A stretch of 64,000 bases of DNA from Beijerinckiaceae bacterium (GCA_027531565.1 JAPZSB010000011.1:62001-126000); one strand, 5' to 3'. Numbered from the stretch's first letter, positions 17,425-25,532 are shown. The notes: a model not told the origin generated them from the letters alone. Translations and numbers: made by a program.

Positions 17425-18219
17425 ATGTTCCCGCCCCGCCTTTCCCGCCTGCTTGCCCGGACCGGACTGGCCCTCGCGGCGCTCGTCCTGGCGCTTTCGG
17501 CCAGCCGGGCGAATGACGCGATGACCTTCACGCTCGGCCGGCTCGAATCCGCGCCCGCCTGCGGTGCGCCCTGCGCGCAGTTCATCGTCGCGCGGGGCGA
17601 GATCACCCATACCAGCGCCTTCGGCTTCTTCTATGCCCGCAAGCTTGCCGGCGACCGCGACCTGCCGGTCATCCTCGAATCGCCCGGTGGCTTCGTGATG
17701 GGTGCCACCTTCCTCGCCCGGAAATGGCGCGAGCTTGAAGTCACCGCCATCATCGCCCGGGCCGAACCGACCTGTCGCTGGGACGGCAACGGCAGCCCGT
17801 GTGACCCGCGCGATGCCGGGGGCAAGGTCCAGACCTTCCGCCTCGCACGCGGCGCCTCCTGCGCCTCGGCCTGCCCGATGCTGCTGGCCGGCGCCGTCCG
17901 CCGGCTGGCCATGTCCGATGTCCGGTTCGGGGTGCACCGGCCCGCCATCAACCGCGATTCCGCCGCCGGGCGCCTCGCCCTCTCGCTGGGTGGCGAGGAT
18001 GCCGATACACGCAAGCGGCTCGACAAGGGCATCCCCGATCATTTCGGCGCCATGGGCATCGATCCCCGCCTCGCCGAGCGCTACCACGCCACACCGAACG
18101 AGACGATGGACTGGTTTCCGCTGGAGGAAGCCCGCGCCCTCGGCCTCGTCAACGCGTTGCCGGCCGAAGTGGCGGGGCATCCGGCCCTGCCGAAGACGTT
18201 GCTCGACGCGATCCGCTGA
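17425..18219 (+). CDS. Exported ClpP/crotonase-fold protein
   Basis: A 264-residue protein with a signal peptide (cut near ASRAN, residue 29-30). The core resembles periplasmic ClpP-like proteins (COG3904 type): LPVILESPGGFVMGATFLAR gives the oxyanion-type ESPGG strand-turn, and SCASACPMLLAGAVRR supplies the Ser at the position of the ClpP nucleophile. RFGVHRPA gives a His. A Ser-His pair is thus plausible, but proteolytic activity is an inference. Four extra cysteines (CGAPC, CRWDGNGSPC) may form disulfides. Converges with yidD; the stops share a palindrome (18214-18235). Confidence 0.7.
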   Translation: MFPPRLSRLLARTGLALAALVLALSASRANDAMTFTLGRLESAPACGAPCAQFIVARGEITHTSAFGFFYARKLAGDRDLPVILESPGGFVMGATFLARKWRELEVTAIIARAEPTCRWDGNGSPCDPRDAGGKVQTFRLARGASCASACPMLLAGAVRRLAMSDVRFGVHRPAINRDSAAGRLALSLGGEDADTRKRLDKGIPDHFGAMGIDPRLAERYHATPNETMDWFPLEEARALGLVNALPAEVAGHPALPKTLLDAIR

Positions 18220-18235
18220 GCGGCACGGCTCAGCG
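18214..18235. terminator. Palindrome spanning both stop codons of converging genes
   Basis: CGCTGAGC (18214-18221) pairs with GCTCAGCG (18228-18235), loop 6. It contains the TGA of the ClpP-like gene and the TGA (as TCA) of yidD. Probably a shared terminator. Confidence 0.5.
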
Positions 18236-18574
18236 CGGATCCTCGCCGCCGGCCGGTTCTGGCCCTGCCGGCCGGAGGCCTTCCGGCACCCAGGTCCCGC
18301 GCCACCGCCCGTAACGCCAGGGCCGGTGCCAGGCCGCATCGTCGGGCATTTCCTCGCAGACGAAATCGAGCCCCGACGTGCCTCCGGGCCGGCAACGGCA
18401 GATCCGGGCCAGCCCCATCCAGCCGCCCGGCCAGACGCCGTGTTTTTCCACGGCCTCGATCATGTATTCGGAACAGCTCGGCATGTGCCGGCAGGTCCGC
18501 CCGATCAGCGCCGAGAGCGTGTAGCGGTAGAGACGGACCGGCGCGAGGAAGAGCTGGCGTGCAAACCGCGCCAT
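18230..18574 (-). CDS. yidD: Membrane protein insertion efficiency factor YidD
   Basis: A 114-residue inner-membrane-associated protein that helps YidC-mediated insertion. The whole family core is present: LYRYTLSALIGRTCRHMPSC, CSEYMIEAVEKHGVWPGGWM and ARICRCRPGG, with the conserved cysteines. The C-terminus has a proline/glycine-rich tail. Its ATG overlaps the stop of the DUF4760 gene (ATGA at 18572-18575 on the minus strand), so it is translationally coupled to that gene, which is unusual since yidD is normally next to rnpA/yidC. Confidence 0.92.
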   Translation of the reverse strand: MARFARQLFLAPVRLYRYTLSALIGRTCRHMPSCSEYMIEAVEKHGVWPGGWMGLARICRCRPGGTSGLDFVCEEMPDDAAWHRPWRYGRWRGTWVPEGLRPAGPEPAGGEDPR

Positions 18575-19062
18575 CACTCGGATTGCCACTTCTGCGCCAG
18601 ATTTTCCCATTCGACATAGATCTGCGGGGAATTCGCCAGCGTCCTTGCACGGCTGATGGCGATCTCGGCCGCACGGAAATCGCGGATCATCGAGCCCCTG
18701 AACCACGCCTTGTAGATCACCCCGTCGATGACCCCGCGCGAAATGGCGAGCGCGATCAACTCGTAATCATTCATGATGTAGCGGATGGAATTGGCCTCGT
18801 CCGAATTGCGGTGCTCGACGCACATCCACTTATCCAGCCCGCCCTCGGCATCTCTCAGGCGATTGAAATGGGCCTTGTGTTCCAGATAGTCCTTGTCCCA
18901 CTCACGCTTGATCAGCAGGTCGAGCGTTGCGCGCTCGCGGGCGATCCTGCGGTTGGCCCTCACCTGGAAATACGCATAGACGCCCGCTGCGGCAGCAGAA
19001 AAGACAACGCCCCCAGCCTGGATGAAGGGGGCGTAATCACGACCGAATTCTATCAGGGTCAC
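18574..19062 (-). CDS. DUF4760-like membrane protein
   Basis: A 162-residue protein: one N-terminal membrane segment (AGGVVFSAAAAGVYAYFQV, about residues 16-34), then a cytoplasmic helical domain (ANRRIARERATLDLLIKREW, NDYELIALAISRGVID, IVEWENL-like end) typical of DUF4760. Function unknown. The GTG at 19062 is the only start that keeps the family N-terminus, but it has no SD. A strong AAGGAG lies instead in front of a nine-codon frame (19078-19107) in the same phase, separated by one TGA; see that entry. It overlaps yidD by ATGA. Confidence 0.75.
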   Translation of the reverse strand: MTLIEFGRDYAPFIQAGGVVFSAAAAGVYAYFQVRANRRIARERATLDLLIKREWDKDYLEHKAHFNRLRDAEGGLDKWMCVEHRNSDEANSIRYIMNDYELIALAISRGVIDGVIYKAWFRGSMIRDFRAAEIAISRARTLANSPQIYVEWENLAQKWQSE

Positions 19063-19077
19063 CGGCGGCGCTCGAAC

Positions 19078-19107
19078 TCAGCCGCCCCAGCCTTCTTTCG
19101 TCATCAT
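19078..19107 (-). CDS. Nine-codon leader frame in phase with DUF4760 gene
   Basis: MMTKEGWGG with AAGGAG 8-13 bases upstream and a TGA at 19078-19080. It is in the same frame as the DUF4760 gene; only the TGA and five sense codons separate it from the GTG at 19062. It may be a coupling leader, or the true N-terminus of the neighbour interrupted by a nonsense change. Too short for any homology judgement. Confidence 0.4.
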   Translation of the reverse strand: MMTKEGWGG

Positions 19108-19187
19108 GGCGAAACTCCTTCCGGCAATGCCTTGAAACAATACGATCATGGTACAGGCACGACGGCCCGTTTTCAAGAATGATGCCC

Positions 19188-19634
19188 TCACTCCGCCGCC
19201 ACGGCCCGCTTCGCCTCGATCTGGCCGATCGCATCGACGACAGCATCGAAGGTGAGCAGGGTGGAGGCATGCCGGGCCTTGTAGTCCCGCACGGGTTCCA
19301 GCACGCGCAGATCTGCCCATTTACCTTCCGGCGCCGCGCCGTTCTCCTTGAGCATCCGTCGCGCCACCTCGCGGATCTCGCGCAGTTCCGCCGCCGTGGA
19401 CCCGACCACATGCCGCGCCATGATCGAGGACGATGCCTGGCCGAGGGCACAGGCCTTCACCTCATGGGCGAAATCGGTGACGACATCGCCCTCCATCACG
19501 AGATCGACGGTGACGGTGGAGCCACAGAGCTTGGAATGCGCGGTCGCGCTAGCCTGCGGCGCCGCGAGACGCCCCTGACGGGGGATGTCGGCGGCCAGTT
19601 CCAGGATGCGGCGGTTATAGACGTCATCGAGCAT
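19188..19634 (-). CDS. Iron-sulfur cluster assembly scaffold (IscU/SufU-like)
   Basis: A 148-residue protein of the U-type scaffold fold: YNRRILELAADIPRQGRL, then HSKLCGSTVTVDL with the first Cys and KACALGQASSSIMA with the second. In IscU/SufU a third Cys follows in RxxC(A); here the segment reads YKARHASTLLTFDAV and the Cys is absent, so it is probably a carrier or diverged paralogue rather than a canonical scaffold. The start at 19634 has a GAGGG upstream. Diverges from folE across a 161-base gap. Confidence 0.82.
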   Translation of the reverse strand: MLDDVYNRRILELAADIPRQGRLAAPQASATAHSKLCGSTVTVDLVMEGDVVTDFAHEVKACALGQASSSIMARHVVGSTAAELREIREVARRMLKENGAAPEGKWADLRVLEPVRDYKARHASTLLTFDAVVDAIGQIEAKRAVAAE

Positions 19635-19795
19635 GGGAAACCCTCTTGCCGGAAAAGATAAGGCCAAAGCCGCCGAATTGCCATAAGCTGGCGCGATCCT
19701 CGCAGGAACGTGCCGCGACAAATTTCCCCGCAGCCGGGCAATCCATGTCCGGCAGGCCCGCGTAAGCCGATCAACACACCAACAGGAGGCGCCAC

Positions 19796-20428
19796 ATGGA
19801 TGCAGTGGTTAAGACCTTTCCGGCCAGGTCTTCGGTCCGGAAACCCGTCGATCGTCCGTCCCGGGAGGAAGCCGAAGCCGCAGTGCGGACTCTGCTTCGC
19901 TGGGCTGGTGACGATCCGACACGCGAAGGCCTTCTCGAAACGCCCAAGCGCGTCGTCAAGGCCTATGAAGAACTGTTTTCCGGCTACCAGAAGGACGCAT
20001 CCGAGGCCCTCTCGAAGGTTTTCGAGGAGGTCGAAGGATACGATGATCTCGTGCTGGTGAAGGACATTCCCTTCCACTCGCATTGCGAGCATCACATGGT
20101 GCCCTTCGTCGGCAAGGCCCATATCGCCTATTACCCCGAGGGTGGGGTCGTCGGGCTCTCGAAGCTCGCCCGCGTGGTCGATATCTTCGCGCGCCGGCTG
20201 CAGACGCAGGAGACCATGACGGCCGAGATCGTCCAGGCGATCGACGCCGCCCTGCATCCGCGCGGCATCGCCGTGCTGGTGGAGGCCGAGCATATGTGCA
20301 TGTCCATGCGCGGCATCCAGAAACAGGGGGCCTCGACGACGACCTGCCAGTTCACCGGGATCTTCCGGGACGACCCGTCGGAGCAGGTGCGCTTCTTCAC
20401 GCTGCTGAATACCGGCCGCCGCAACTGA
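19796..20428 (+). CDS. folE: GTP cyclohydrolase I
   Basis: Cytosolic homodecameric enzyme for the first step of folate (7,8-dihydroneopterin triphosphate) synthesis. The 210-residue product keeps the zinc ligands Cys97 and His100 in HCEHHMVPF and Cys168 in [12 protein letters not shown], plus the [17 protein letters not shown] and [11 protein letters not shown] segments. SD CAGGAGGC precedes ATG 19796. It is followed by a strong terminator (20507-20533) and then hisI, so the two are separate transcripts at least in part. Confidence 0.97.
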   Translation: MDAVVKTFPARSSVRKPVDRPSREEAEAAVRTLLRWAGDDPTREGLLETPKRVVKAYEELFSGYQKDASEALSKVFEEVEGYDDLVLVKDIPFHSHCEHHMVPFVGKAHIAYYPEGGVVGLSKLARVVDIFARRLQTQETMTAEIVQAIDAALHPRGIAVLVEAEHMCMSMRGIQKQGASTTTCQFTGIFRDDPSEQVRFFTLLNTGRRN

Positions 20429-20506
20429 GCGACGCCGCTTCCTCTTCCGATGTTGCCTGTGCCGGGCCGCTCTCCCGCCCGATCCTCCCGGGACAACATC
20501 GCCTTC

Positions 20507-20533
20507 AAGGCCGGGCCCTGCCCGGCCTTTTTT
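20507..20533 (+). terminator. Rho-independent terminator after folE
   Basis: A 10-bp perfect stem (20507-20516 with 20520-20529), 3-base loop, and six T residues (20528-20533). Confidence 0.88.
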
Positions 20534-20599
20534 CTTCTCCGCCGGAACCGAGCGAGAAAAGGGCTTGATTCGTCGCGCCGATCGCCCAACAACCGCAGC

Positions 20600-21010
20600 A
20601 TGTGGACACCATCGACCCCCTTCGCCCCGCCGGGCACCAGGCTGGACCTTGAGGAAGGCTCTAGCCTCTCGCCCCGCTTCAATGCCGACGGGCTGATCAC
20701 GGCCATCACGGTCGATCACGCGGGCGGCGGGATCCTGATGCTCGCCCATATGAATGCCGAGGCCCTGGCCCGCACGCTCGAGACCGGCGAGGTCTGGTAT
20801 TTCTCGCGCTCGCGGAACGAATTGTGGCGCAAGGGCGCGACCAGCGGCCACACGCAGCGCCTGGTCGAGATGCGCGTCGATTGCGATCAGGATGCGGTGC
20901 TGCTCCGGGTCGAGCAGGTCGGCCCGGCCTGCCATACCGGCCGGACATCCTGCTTCTATCGCCGGGTCGAGGCGCGGAATGGGGGCTTCGTCCTCGTGAC
21001 GGAGGACTGA
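20600..21010 (+). CDS. hisI: Phosphoribosyl-AMP cyclohydrolase
   Basis: Third step of histidine synthesis. The 136-residue product carries the metal-binding set: EMRVDCDQDAVL (Asp/Cys95 region) and GPACHTGRTSCFYR (Cys111, His112, Cys118), and the substrate strand MLAHMNAEAL with EVWYFSRSRNELWRKG. It is monofunctional, without the HisE domain. The ATG at 20600 lacks a clear SD. Not in a his operon; its position beside folE is a frequent alphaproteobacterial arrangement (from memory). Confidence 0.96.
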   Translation: MWTPSTPFAPPGTRLDLEEGSSLSPRFNADGLITAITVDHAGGGILMLAHMNAEALARTLETGEVWYFSRSRNELWRKGATSGHTQRLVEMRVDCDQDAVLLRVEQVGPACHTGRTSCFYRRVEARNGGFVLVTED

Positions 21011-21026
21011 CTCCGCAGGCCGGCGC

Positions 21027-21458
21027 TCAGCTCGCCGCGATATAGTCGCGCAGGGTTGCGCTTTCCTGCTCGAGTTCGGCGAGGCGGAACTTCACCACGT
21101 CGCCGATCGAGATCATCCCGTCCAGCCGGCCATCGACCACCACCGGCACATGCCGGAACTTGCCGGCCGTCATGATCTCCATCACCTGGTTGATCGGCGA
21201 GGCTGCGACGCAGGTCACCACGCGCCGGGTCATGTGGTCCGCCACCCGGTCCTTCATCGCCGTCTCGCCGCCGGCGGCAACCGCGCGGACGATGTCGCGC
21301 TCGGAAAGGATGCCGGCGATGGTGCCGCCGGCACCGGCCACGACAACGGCACCGATCCGGTGCTCGGCCAGAAGGGTCGCCGCCTGCTGGAGGCTCTGCC
21401 CGGGCTCCACCGTGATGACGGCTCTGCCCTTGTTCGCGAGAATCTTGCCAACGCTCAT
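21027..21458 (-). CDS. Two-CBS-domain protein
   Basis: A 143-residue protein consisting of a Bateman pair: first CBS motif with VVAGAGGTIAGILSERDIVRA (about residues 37-60), second with PVVVDGRLDGMISIGDVVKFRL (about 105-126). Such proteins bind adenine nucleotides. SD AAGGGAGCG precedes the ATG at 21458. Converges with hisI across a 16-base gap. Regulatory target unknown. Confidence 0.88.
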   Translation of the reverse strand: MSVGKILANKGRAVITVEPGQSLQQAATLLAEHRIGAVVVAGAGGTIAGILSERDIVRAVAAGGETAMKDRVADHMTRRVVTCVAASPINQVMEIMTAGKFRHVPVVVDGRLDGMISIGDVVKFRLAELEQESATLRDYIAAS

Positions 21459-21595
21459 CGGTCGCTCCCTTGTTGCGGTTCTGGCGCGGCCTCGTCACGC
21501 GGGCCACGTGACATACGACTTTTGTCGAAATCGCCGCCGGACGCAACGCGAAGATGTTGCGCAGCGCAATATGAGAACTTGCGAATGGAGAACCC

Positions 21596-21720
21596 GGAAA
21601 AAGTAAACGCCGCGCCCGGAGCCAGGCGCGGCGTGAATTCCTTGGAGCCATTGAAAGGTCTCACATCGCCCCGATTTCTGCAATCGCCATCCCTGATTAA
21701 GGTTACTTTGACCGTCGACG
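21596..21720 (-). ncRNA. Candidate small RNA ending in an orphan terminator
   Basis: In the 417-base gap 21459-21875 the minus strand has a 10-bp perfect hairpin (21634-21625 with 21616-21607, 8-base loop) followed by TTTACTTTTTCC. No gene lies upstream of it on that strand until past 21876, and the CBS gene starts 150 bases downstream, so it does not end a known gene. It could terminate a short transcript or act as an attenuator for the CBS gene. The left edge of the entry is the end of the T-run; the right edge is arbitrary. The rest of the gap holds only a 6-bp dyad (21494-21512). Confidence 0.35.
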
Positions 21721-21875
21721 CGACGGCCCGGGCGTTAACGTCTGCCGGCACGGATTTCGCGAGGAGCGAGGTCGGGCGCCTGTCCTGTTCCGGATCGGAA
21801 CGGATCGGCCGCCCGAACCAGAGATCATCCTCCGCCCCTTCCCGAAAAGGGACGGAACCGCCCCGGGAAGCTGTC

Positions 21876-22550
21876 ATGCGTCACTCGTCGATCCGCTCCG
21901 TCTACGCCTACTGGAACCAGCTCCGGGCCCATCGACCGGCCCCGTTCCGCACGGAAGTGGATCCGCGCGCGCTCGCGCGGGAACTGGGCGACCTTTTCCT
22001 GCTCGAAGGCGACCGCGAGGAGATGCAGTTCCGCCTTGCGGGATCGCGCATCGTCCATGCCCTCGGCGACAGCCTGACCGGCCGGCGCTTCTCCCAGCTC
22101 TGGGAAGACCCGGCCAAGGCCGGCGCGCAGGAGGCCGTTGTCACGGTCCTCGATGCCGAAGAGCCAATGCTTCTCGGCATCCGCCTGTCCGAACCCGGCA
22201 CGCAGCCTGACCCGGCACCGGTCCCCGCGCCCGCGCCAAGGCCGGCGCCCTGGCTGAACCTGCGTCCGATGCCCGGCCCACGGATCGAGCGCCGCGCGCC
22301 CCCCGGCCTTGCCGGCGAGTTGCTGCTCCTGCCGCTGCGCCATCCCGCTGCATCCGGCCGCAGGATTGTCGGGGCGCTGGGCCTGTTCGACCCTCCGGCC
22401 ATGCCGCGCACCACACCGGCCCGGCTGGTGATTTCCGGCGGCCGCATGCTCGGGCGGGATGCCCTGCCACTGCGCGGCTTTGACCTGGTGCCCGGCGGTG
22501 TCGAGCGTCGGGCGCATCTCCTGGTGCTGAAAGGCGACCGCGATCATTGA
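21876..22550 (+). CDS. PAS domain protein (PAS_5 type)
   Basis: A 224-residue protein whose N-terminal half matches the PAS_5 family of alphaproteobacteria: SIRSVYAYWNQLRAHRPAPF, then LARELGDLFLLEGDREEMQF, RLAGSRIVHALGDSLTGRRF. A proline-rich linker (TQPDPAPVPAPAPRPAP) separates a less conserved C-terminal half (ELLLLPLRHP...GALGLFD). No kinase or cyclase domain is attached. A TTAA-N7-TTGA sequence at 21697-21711, one base off a CtrA site, lies in the leader. Confidence 0.8.
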   Translation: MRHSSIRSVYAYWNQLRAHRPAPFRTEVDPRALARELGDLFLLEGDREEMQFRLAGSRIVHALGDSLTGRRFSQLWEDPAKAGAQEAVVTVLDAEEPMLLGIRLSEPGTQPDPAPVPAPAPRPAPWLNLRPMPGPRIERRAPPGLAGELLLLPLRHPAASGRRIVGALGLFDPPAMPRTTPARLVISGGRMLGRDALPLRGFDLVPGGVERRAHLLVLKGDRDH

Positions 22551-22645
22551 TGTCGATACGCCCGGACCAGGGATCGATCAGGCTTAAGCTTTCGTTTCCG
22601 GCTTGATGGCAAATTGCATCATCGTGCTTTTTCACGGGAAATCGG

Positions 22646-23290
22646 ATGCCCTTGCCTTTGATGAAACCTCGGGATTCCTCGGTTCCGGCACGCCTGTTCC
22701 GGATGAGCGACGAGCAGCGCCAGGGGCCGCGCGTCAAGCTGTCGATCGGCGGCCGCTTCATGCGCCCGGACCGCAGCGAGCATGGCGCCACGATTACCGA
22801 GGCCTCCCTGCGGACCATGGAAATCGAGTCGGATGCCCATGTCGTGGCCGGGGAGCGGATTGTCGGCTACTTCTACACGATCGGACGTATCGAGGGCAAA
22901 GTGCTGCGCGTGAAATCGCGGACCTTCATCCTCGAACTGGTGACGACCCTCGTGAAGCGCGACCGTCTGGCCAGCCAGCTCATCTGGCTCGCCAACCGCG
23001 AGATCCTCAACCTGCCGGAAGACCGCCGCCATGATCGCGTGGTGCCGAACGACCCGCGCATCAGCGTCCGCCACAAGCTGTCGCCGCATGTCGAGCCGGT
23101 CAACGGCCATCTGATCGACGTCTCGCGCTCGGGCGCGGCACTCTCGATCCGGGGCGATTTCAAGAAAGGCGACGAGATCATCATCGGCACCACGCCGGCC
23201 CGGGTGGTCCGCGTGTTCGATGGCGGGATCGCTGTCGAATTCCACGGCTCGGTTCCGGAGGCGATGTTCGACGTCAAGATGCGGCTCTAG
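22646..23290 (+). CDS. Protein with two PilZ domains
   Basis: A 214-residue cytoplasmic protein, probably c-di-GMP-linked. The second PilZ domain carries DRRHDRVVPNDPRISVR and HLIDVSRSGAALSIRG (the D/NxSxxG motif). The first (PRVKLSIGGRFMR, TITEASLRTMEIES) lacks the full motif and is likely structural. Start choice is unsure: ATG 22646 has GGGAAA upstream; ATG 22703 is possible. It is followed by a terminator and lies 95 bases after the PAS gene. Confidence 0.82.
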   Translation: MPLPLMKPRDSSVPARLFRMSDEQRQGPRVKLSIGGRFMRPDRSEHGATITEASLRTMEIESDAHVVAGERIVGYFYTIGRIEGKVLRVKSRTFILELVTTLVKRDRLASQLIWLANREILNLPEDRRHDRVVPNDPRISVRHKLSPHVEPVNGHLIDVSRSGAALSIRGDFKKGDEIIIGTTPARVVRVFDGGIAVEFHGSVPEAMFDVKMRL

Positions 23291-23328
23291 GCCGCCGCTT
23301 CCTCGCCTCCAGCACCCCGTCGAACCTC

Positions 23329-23356
23329 AAGGGCCGCCCCTCCGGGCGGCCTTTTT
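23329..23356 (+). terminator. Rho-independent terminator after PilZ gene
   Basis: An 8-bp GC stem (23332-23339 with 23344-23351) extended by A-U pairs, loop CTCC, and a T-run at 23352-23356. Confidence 0.85.
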
Positions 23357-23486
23357 CGTTGCTGAAACAGAGGTCCGGACCATCCTCTTCAAAGCCGTCT
23401 TTACGCTAGCCTTTATTCACGCCTAACCGGCCTAGTAAATCCTGATTAATTCCGGACGCTGCAATTTGATGGAATTTTTCCGGTGC

Positions 23487-23550
23487 CGGCAGATCAGTAT
23501 TTTGTTTCAGTTACTTATATAGTTAACAAATTTCATCGCACGATCTGCCG
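23487..23550. promoter_or_regulatory. AT-rich promoter region bracketed by a 9-bp inverted repeat
   Basis: In the 383-base gap 23291-23673, CGGCAGATC (23487-23495) and its complement (23542-23550) enclose an unusually AT-rich stretch with TTACTTATATAGTTAAC. This is the most promoter-like sequence before the BTLCP gene; the arms may be operator half-sites. TTAATCCGACATTGA (23585 region) is one base off a CtrA full site. No coding sequence is seen in the gap. Confidence 0.4.
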
Positions 23551-23673
23551 TGAAAACAGCGGCCCGGCATGCTTAGAAATCCCTTAATCCGACATTGAAA
23601 ATCCGAGCACTGAAAATCGCCGGATTTGAAAAGGACCCATGCGATCACTCATCCCGACGAACGGGAGGGGTGT

Positions 23674-24273
23674 ATGAAAAGCGTTATCGTCAAGAGTATG
23701 GGGTTCATGGGTCTGTTGATGCTTGCGAATACTGGGGCGCAGGCGCAGCAGACAGCAAGCATCGGCGCGGCGACATCACCGCCGCTGGGCTTTGTTCAGT
23801 TCTGCCGCGATTACCCGGAGGATTGCGAGAACCGCGGCTTTGCCCGCACGACCATCCAGCTCACCGAATCGAGCTGGCGGATGATCGTGAAGATCAATGC
23901 CGATGTGAATCGCGAGATCATCGCCGTGACCGACCAGGATCACTGGGGCACGCCCGAGCACTGGTCCTATCCGGAAGACGGCAAGGGCGACTGCGAGGAT
24001 TTCGTCCTCGAGAAGCGCCGGCGTCTCGTGAAAGCGGGTTTCCCGATCCAGACCCTGCTGGTCACCGTGGTGCGCGATCACAAGGGCGACGGCCATGCCG
24101 TGCTCACGGTCAAGACGGATCGGGGTGACTTCGTTCTCGACAACCAGGTCGGCAAGATCCTCGCCTGGAAGGAAACCGGCTACCGCTTCATCAAGCGGCA
24201 GGCCGATGACAACCCGGCCCGCTGGGTTTCCCTCGGCGGCATCGATACCAGCACGGTCGCGGCCAGCCGCTGA
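23674..24273 (+). CDS. Transglutaminase-like cysteine peptidase (BTLCP)
   Basis: A 199-residue exported protein. A signal peptide ends near AQAQQ (residue 24-25). The catalytic triad is Cys107 in GKGDCEDFVLEK, His141 in GDGHAVLTV, and Asp156 in LDNQVG. BTLCP proteins resemble LapG, the periplasmic protease that cuts biofilm adhesins, but other members have unknown targets; no adhesin or LapD gene is nearby. ATG 23674 follows GGGAGGGG. Ends with a shared terminator (24369-24410). Confidence 0.9.
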   Translation: MKSVIVKSMGFMGLLMLANTGAQAQQTASIGAATSPPLGFVQFCRDYPEDCENRGFARTTIQLTESSWRMIVKINADVNREIIAVTDQDHWGTPEHWSYPEDGKGDCEDFVLEKRRRLVKAGFPIQTLLVTVVRDHKGDGHAVLTVKTDRGDFVLDNQVGKILAWKETGYRFIKRQADDNPARWVSLGGIDTSTVAASR

Positions 24274-24368
24274 CCCCGACGAACGGAGCTTCGGAAGGAA
24301 GAGGATTTTCGCAAGTCACGGTCAGGTCCCCACCCCACCCCGTCCCCCCGGATCGGGCTTGCGAGATA

Positions 24369-24410
24369 GGGCCGGTTCACGTCACCCGCGTGAGCCGGCC
24401 CGCCCTTTTT
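24369..24410. terminator. Strong terminator between converging genes
   Basis: A 13-bp stem with one G-T pair (24369-24381 with 24389-24401), 7-base loop, and T-run 24406-24410 on the plus strand, 96 bases after the BTLCP stop. Confidence 0.75.
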
Positions 24411-24432
24411 AAGGGCCGTTGAACCGGCCGTC

Positions 24433-24963
24433 TCAGCCCACGACCTTCAGGCCGGCCGCGAAGCGCTTCCAGTTGCGGGCATAGCCGGCGGCCGAACCGC
24501 GCAGCCCCTCCAGTGCCTTTTCGTCGAGGGTGCGGATGGCGCGGGCCGGCGACCCCACGATGAGCGAGCCCGGCGGGAATTCCTTGCCCTCGGTGACGAG
24601 CGCATTGGCGCCGACCAGCGAGCCCGCGCCGATCTTCGTGCCATTGAGCACGGTCGCGCCCATCCCCACCAGCACATGATCGCCGAGCACGCAGCCATGC
24701 AGGATCGCCCCGTGGCCGATGGTGCAGCCCCGGCCGAGCGTCATCGGGAAACCCATATCCGTGTGGAGCATCGCATGCTCCTGGATGTTGGTTTCGGGCC
24801 CGATCGTGATCGTCTCGTTATCGCCGCGGATGACGGCGCCGAACCAGATGCCGACATCGGCCCCGATCACCACCTTCCCGATCACATGGGCATCCGGGGC
24901 CACCCAGAACTGCCCCACTCCCGGGGTTTCGGGGGCATGGCCATCGAGCGCGTAGAGCGGCAT
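24433..24963 (-). CDS. Gamma-class carbonic anhydrase-like protein
   Basis: A 176-residue left-handed beta-helix protein with hexapeptide repeats (VIGKVVIGADVGIWFGAVIR onward). The metal-binding histidines are His67 (AMLHTD), His84 (TIGHGA) and His89 (ILHGC), as in YrdA/PaaY/CaiE proteins. Activity as a carbonic anhydrase is not assured for this subgroup. ATG 24963 has AGGAG upstream; a GTG three bases earlier is in frame. A small membrane protein gene lies 21 bases upstream on the same strand. Confidence 0.9.
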   Translation of the reverse strand: MPLYALDGHAPETPGVGQFWVAPDAHVIGKVVIGADVGIWFGAVIRGDNETITIGPETNIQEHAMLHTDMGFPMTLGRGCTIGHGAILHGCVLGDHVLVGMGATVLNGTKIGAGSLVGANALVTEGKEFPPGSLIVGSPARAIRTLDEKALEGLRGSAAGYARNWKRFAAGLKVVG

Positions 24964-24984
24964 CACGATTCTCCTGTCGTTGCC

Positions 24985-25296
24985 TCAGCCTTGCATAAGC
25001 TTCAGCAACTGGAAACCGATCGCGATGGACCAGAACGAGGCGATGATCGTCGACATCGCCACGAAATGGATCGGGCGCCGCTCGTATTTGCGGCCCCGGA
25101 GCGTGTTCCGCATGATGATGGCCGGCCCGGCGGCGGCCAGGAGCGGCAACGCCGCCAACGAACCGGTCCCGCCCGCGAAAAGCAGGCTGAAACTGGCGGG
25201 CTGGTGCCGCCACGCGCTGTAGACCGAGGCGATGAGCCCGGCAAACGCAAAGCCGAGGCCGAGGGCGAGGAAGGAATCAATCTGGTGAGCCGACAT
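24985..25296 (-). CDS. Small integral membrane protein
   Basis: A 103-residue protein with three likely membrane segments: IDSFLALGLGFAFAGLIASV (about 6-25), FAGGTGSLAALPLLAAAGPA (about 40-59), and FVAMSTIIASFWSIAIGFQL (about 78-97), with basic residues between. It resembles small conserved Rhizobiales proteins of unknown function; I cannot name a family with confidence. GGAG precedes ATG 25296. Probably co-transcribed with the carbonic anhydrase-like gene, 21 bases downstream. Confidence 0.75.
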   Translation of the reverse strand: MSAHQIDSFLALGLGFAFAGLIASVYSAWRHQPASFSLLFAGGTGSLAALPLLAAAGPAIIMRNTLRGRKYERRPIHFVAMSTIIASFWSIAIGFQLLKLMQG

Positions 25297-25389
25297 GACG
25301 CTGAACTCCGCAAGCCGTGTTTGCCAGTGGCTTTGCAAACCTCGTGCTGCGATTTACTGCGCCGGATCGGGGCAGGAAAACCGGTTTCG

Positions 25390-25402
25390 TAACCTTTGGT
25401 TA
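25390..25402. promoter_or_regulatory. Dyad TAACC-TTT-GGTTA
   Basis: A perfect 5-bp inverted repeat with 3-base centre, 94 bases upstream of the small membrane protein gene. Candidate operator in the divergent gap 25297-25571; no regulator is identified. Confidence 0.35.
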
Positions 25403-25532
25403 ACGCTAACGAATCCTTACAGCCCTGATTTCACAGGCCTTCGCCCTCCGCCGGGCTGATCGGCGGCGAAAAACGGCCCGTTCCCGGCCTGTCCTGTTCC
25501 GGGACATCCCGTGCGCGGGTGGAATCCGGCCA

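Noticed and set aside
19060-19080. Selenocysteine insertion at the in-frame TGA before the DUF4760 gene.
   Set aside because: No SECIS-like hairpin is evident after the TGA, and the protein has no redox motif.
19078-19107. A tryptophan attenuator leader peptide (it contains one Trp).
   Set aside because: Only one Trp codon, no terminator/antiterminator pair, and the next gene is not in tryptophan metabolism.
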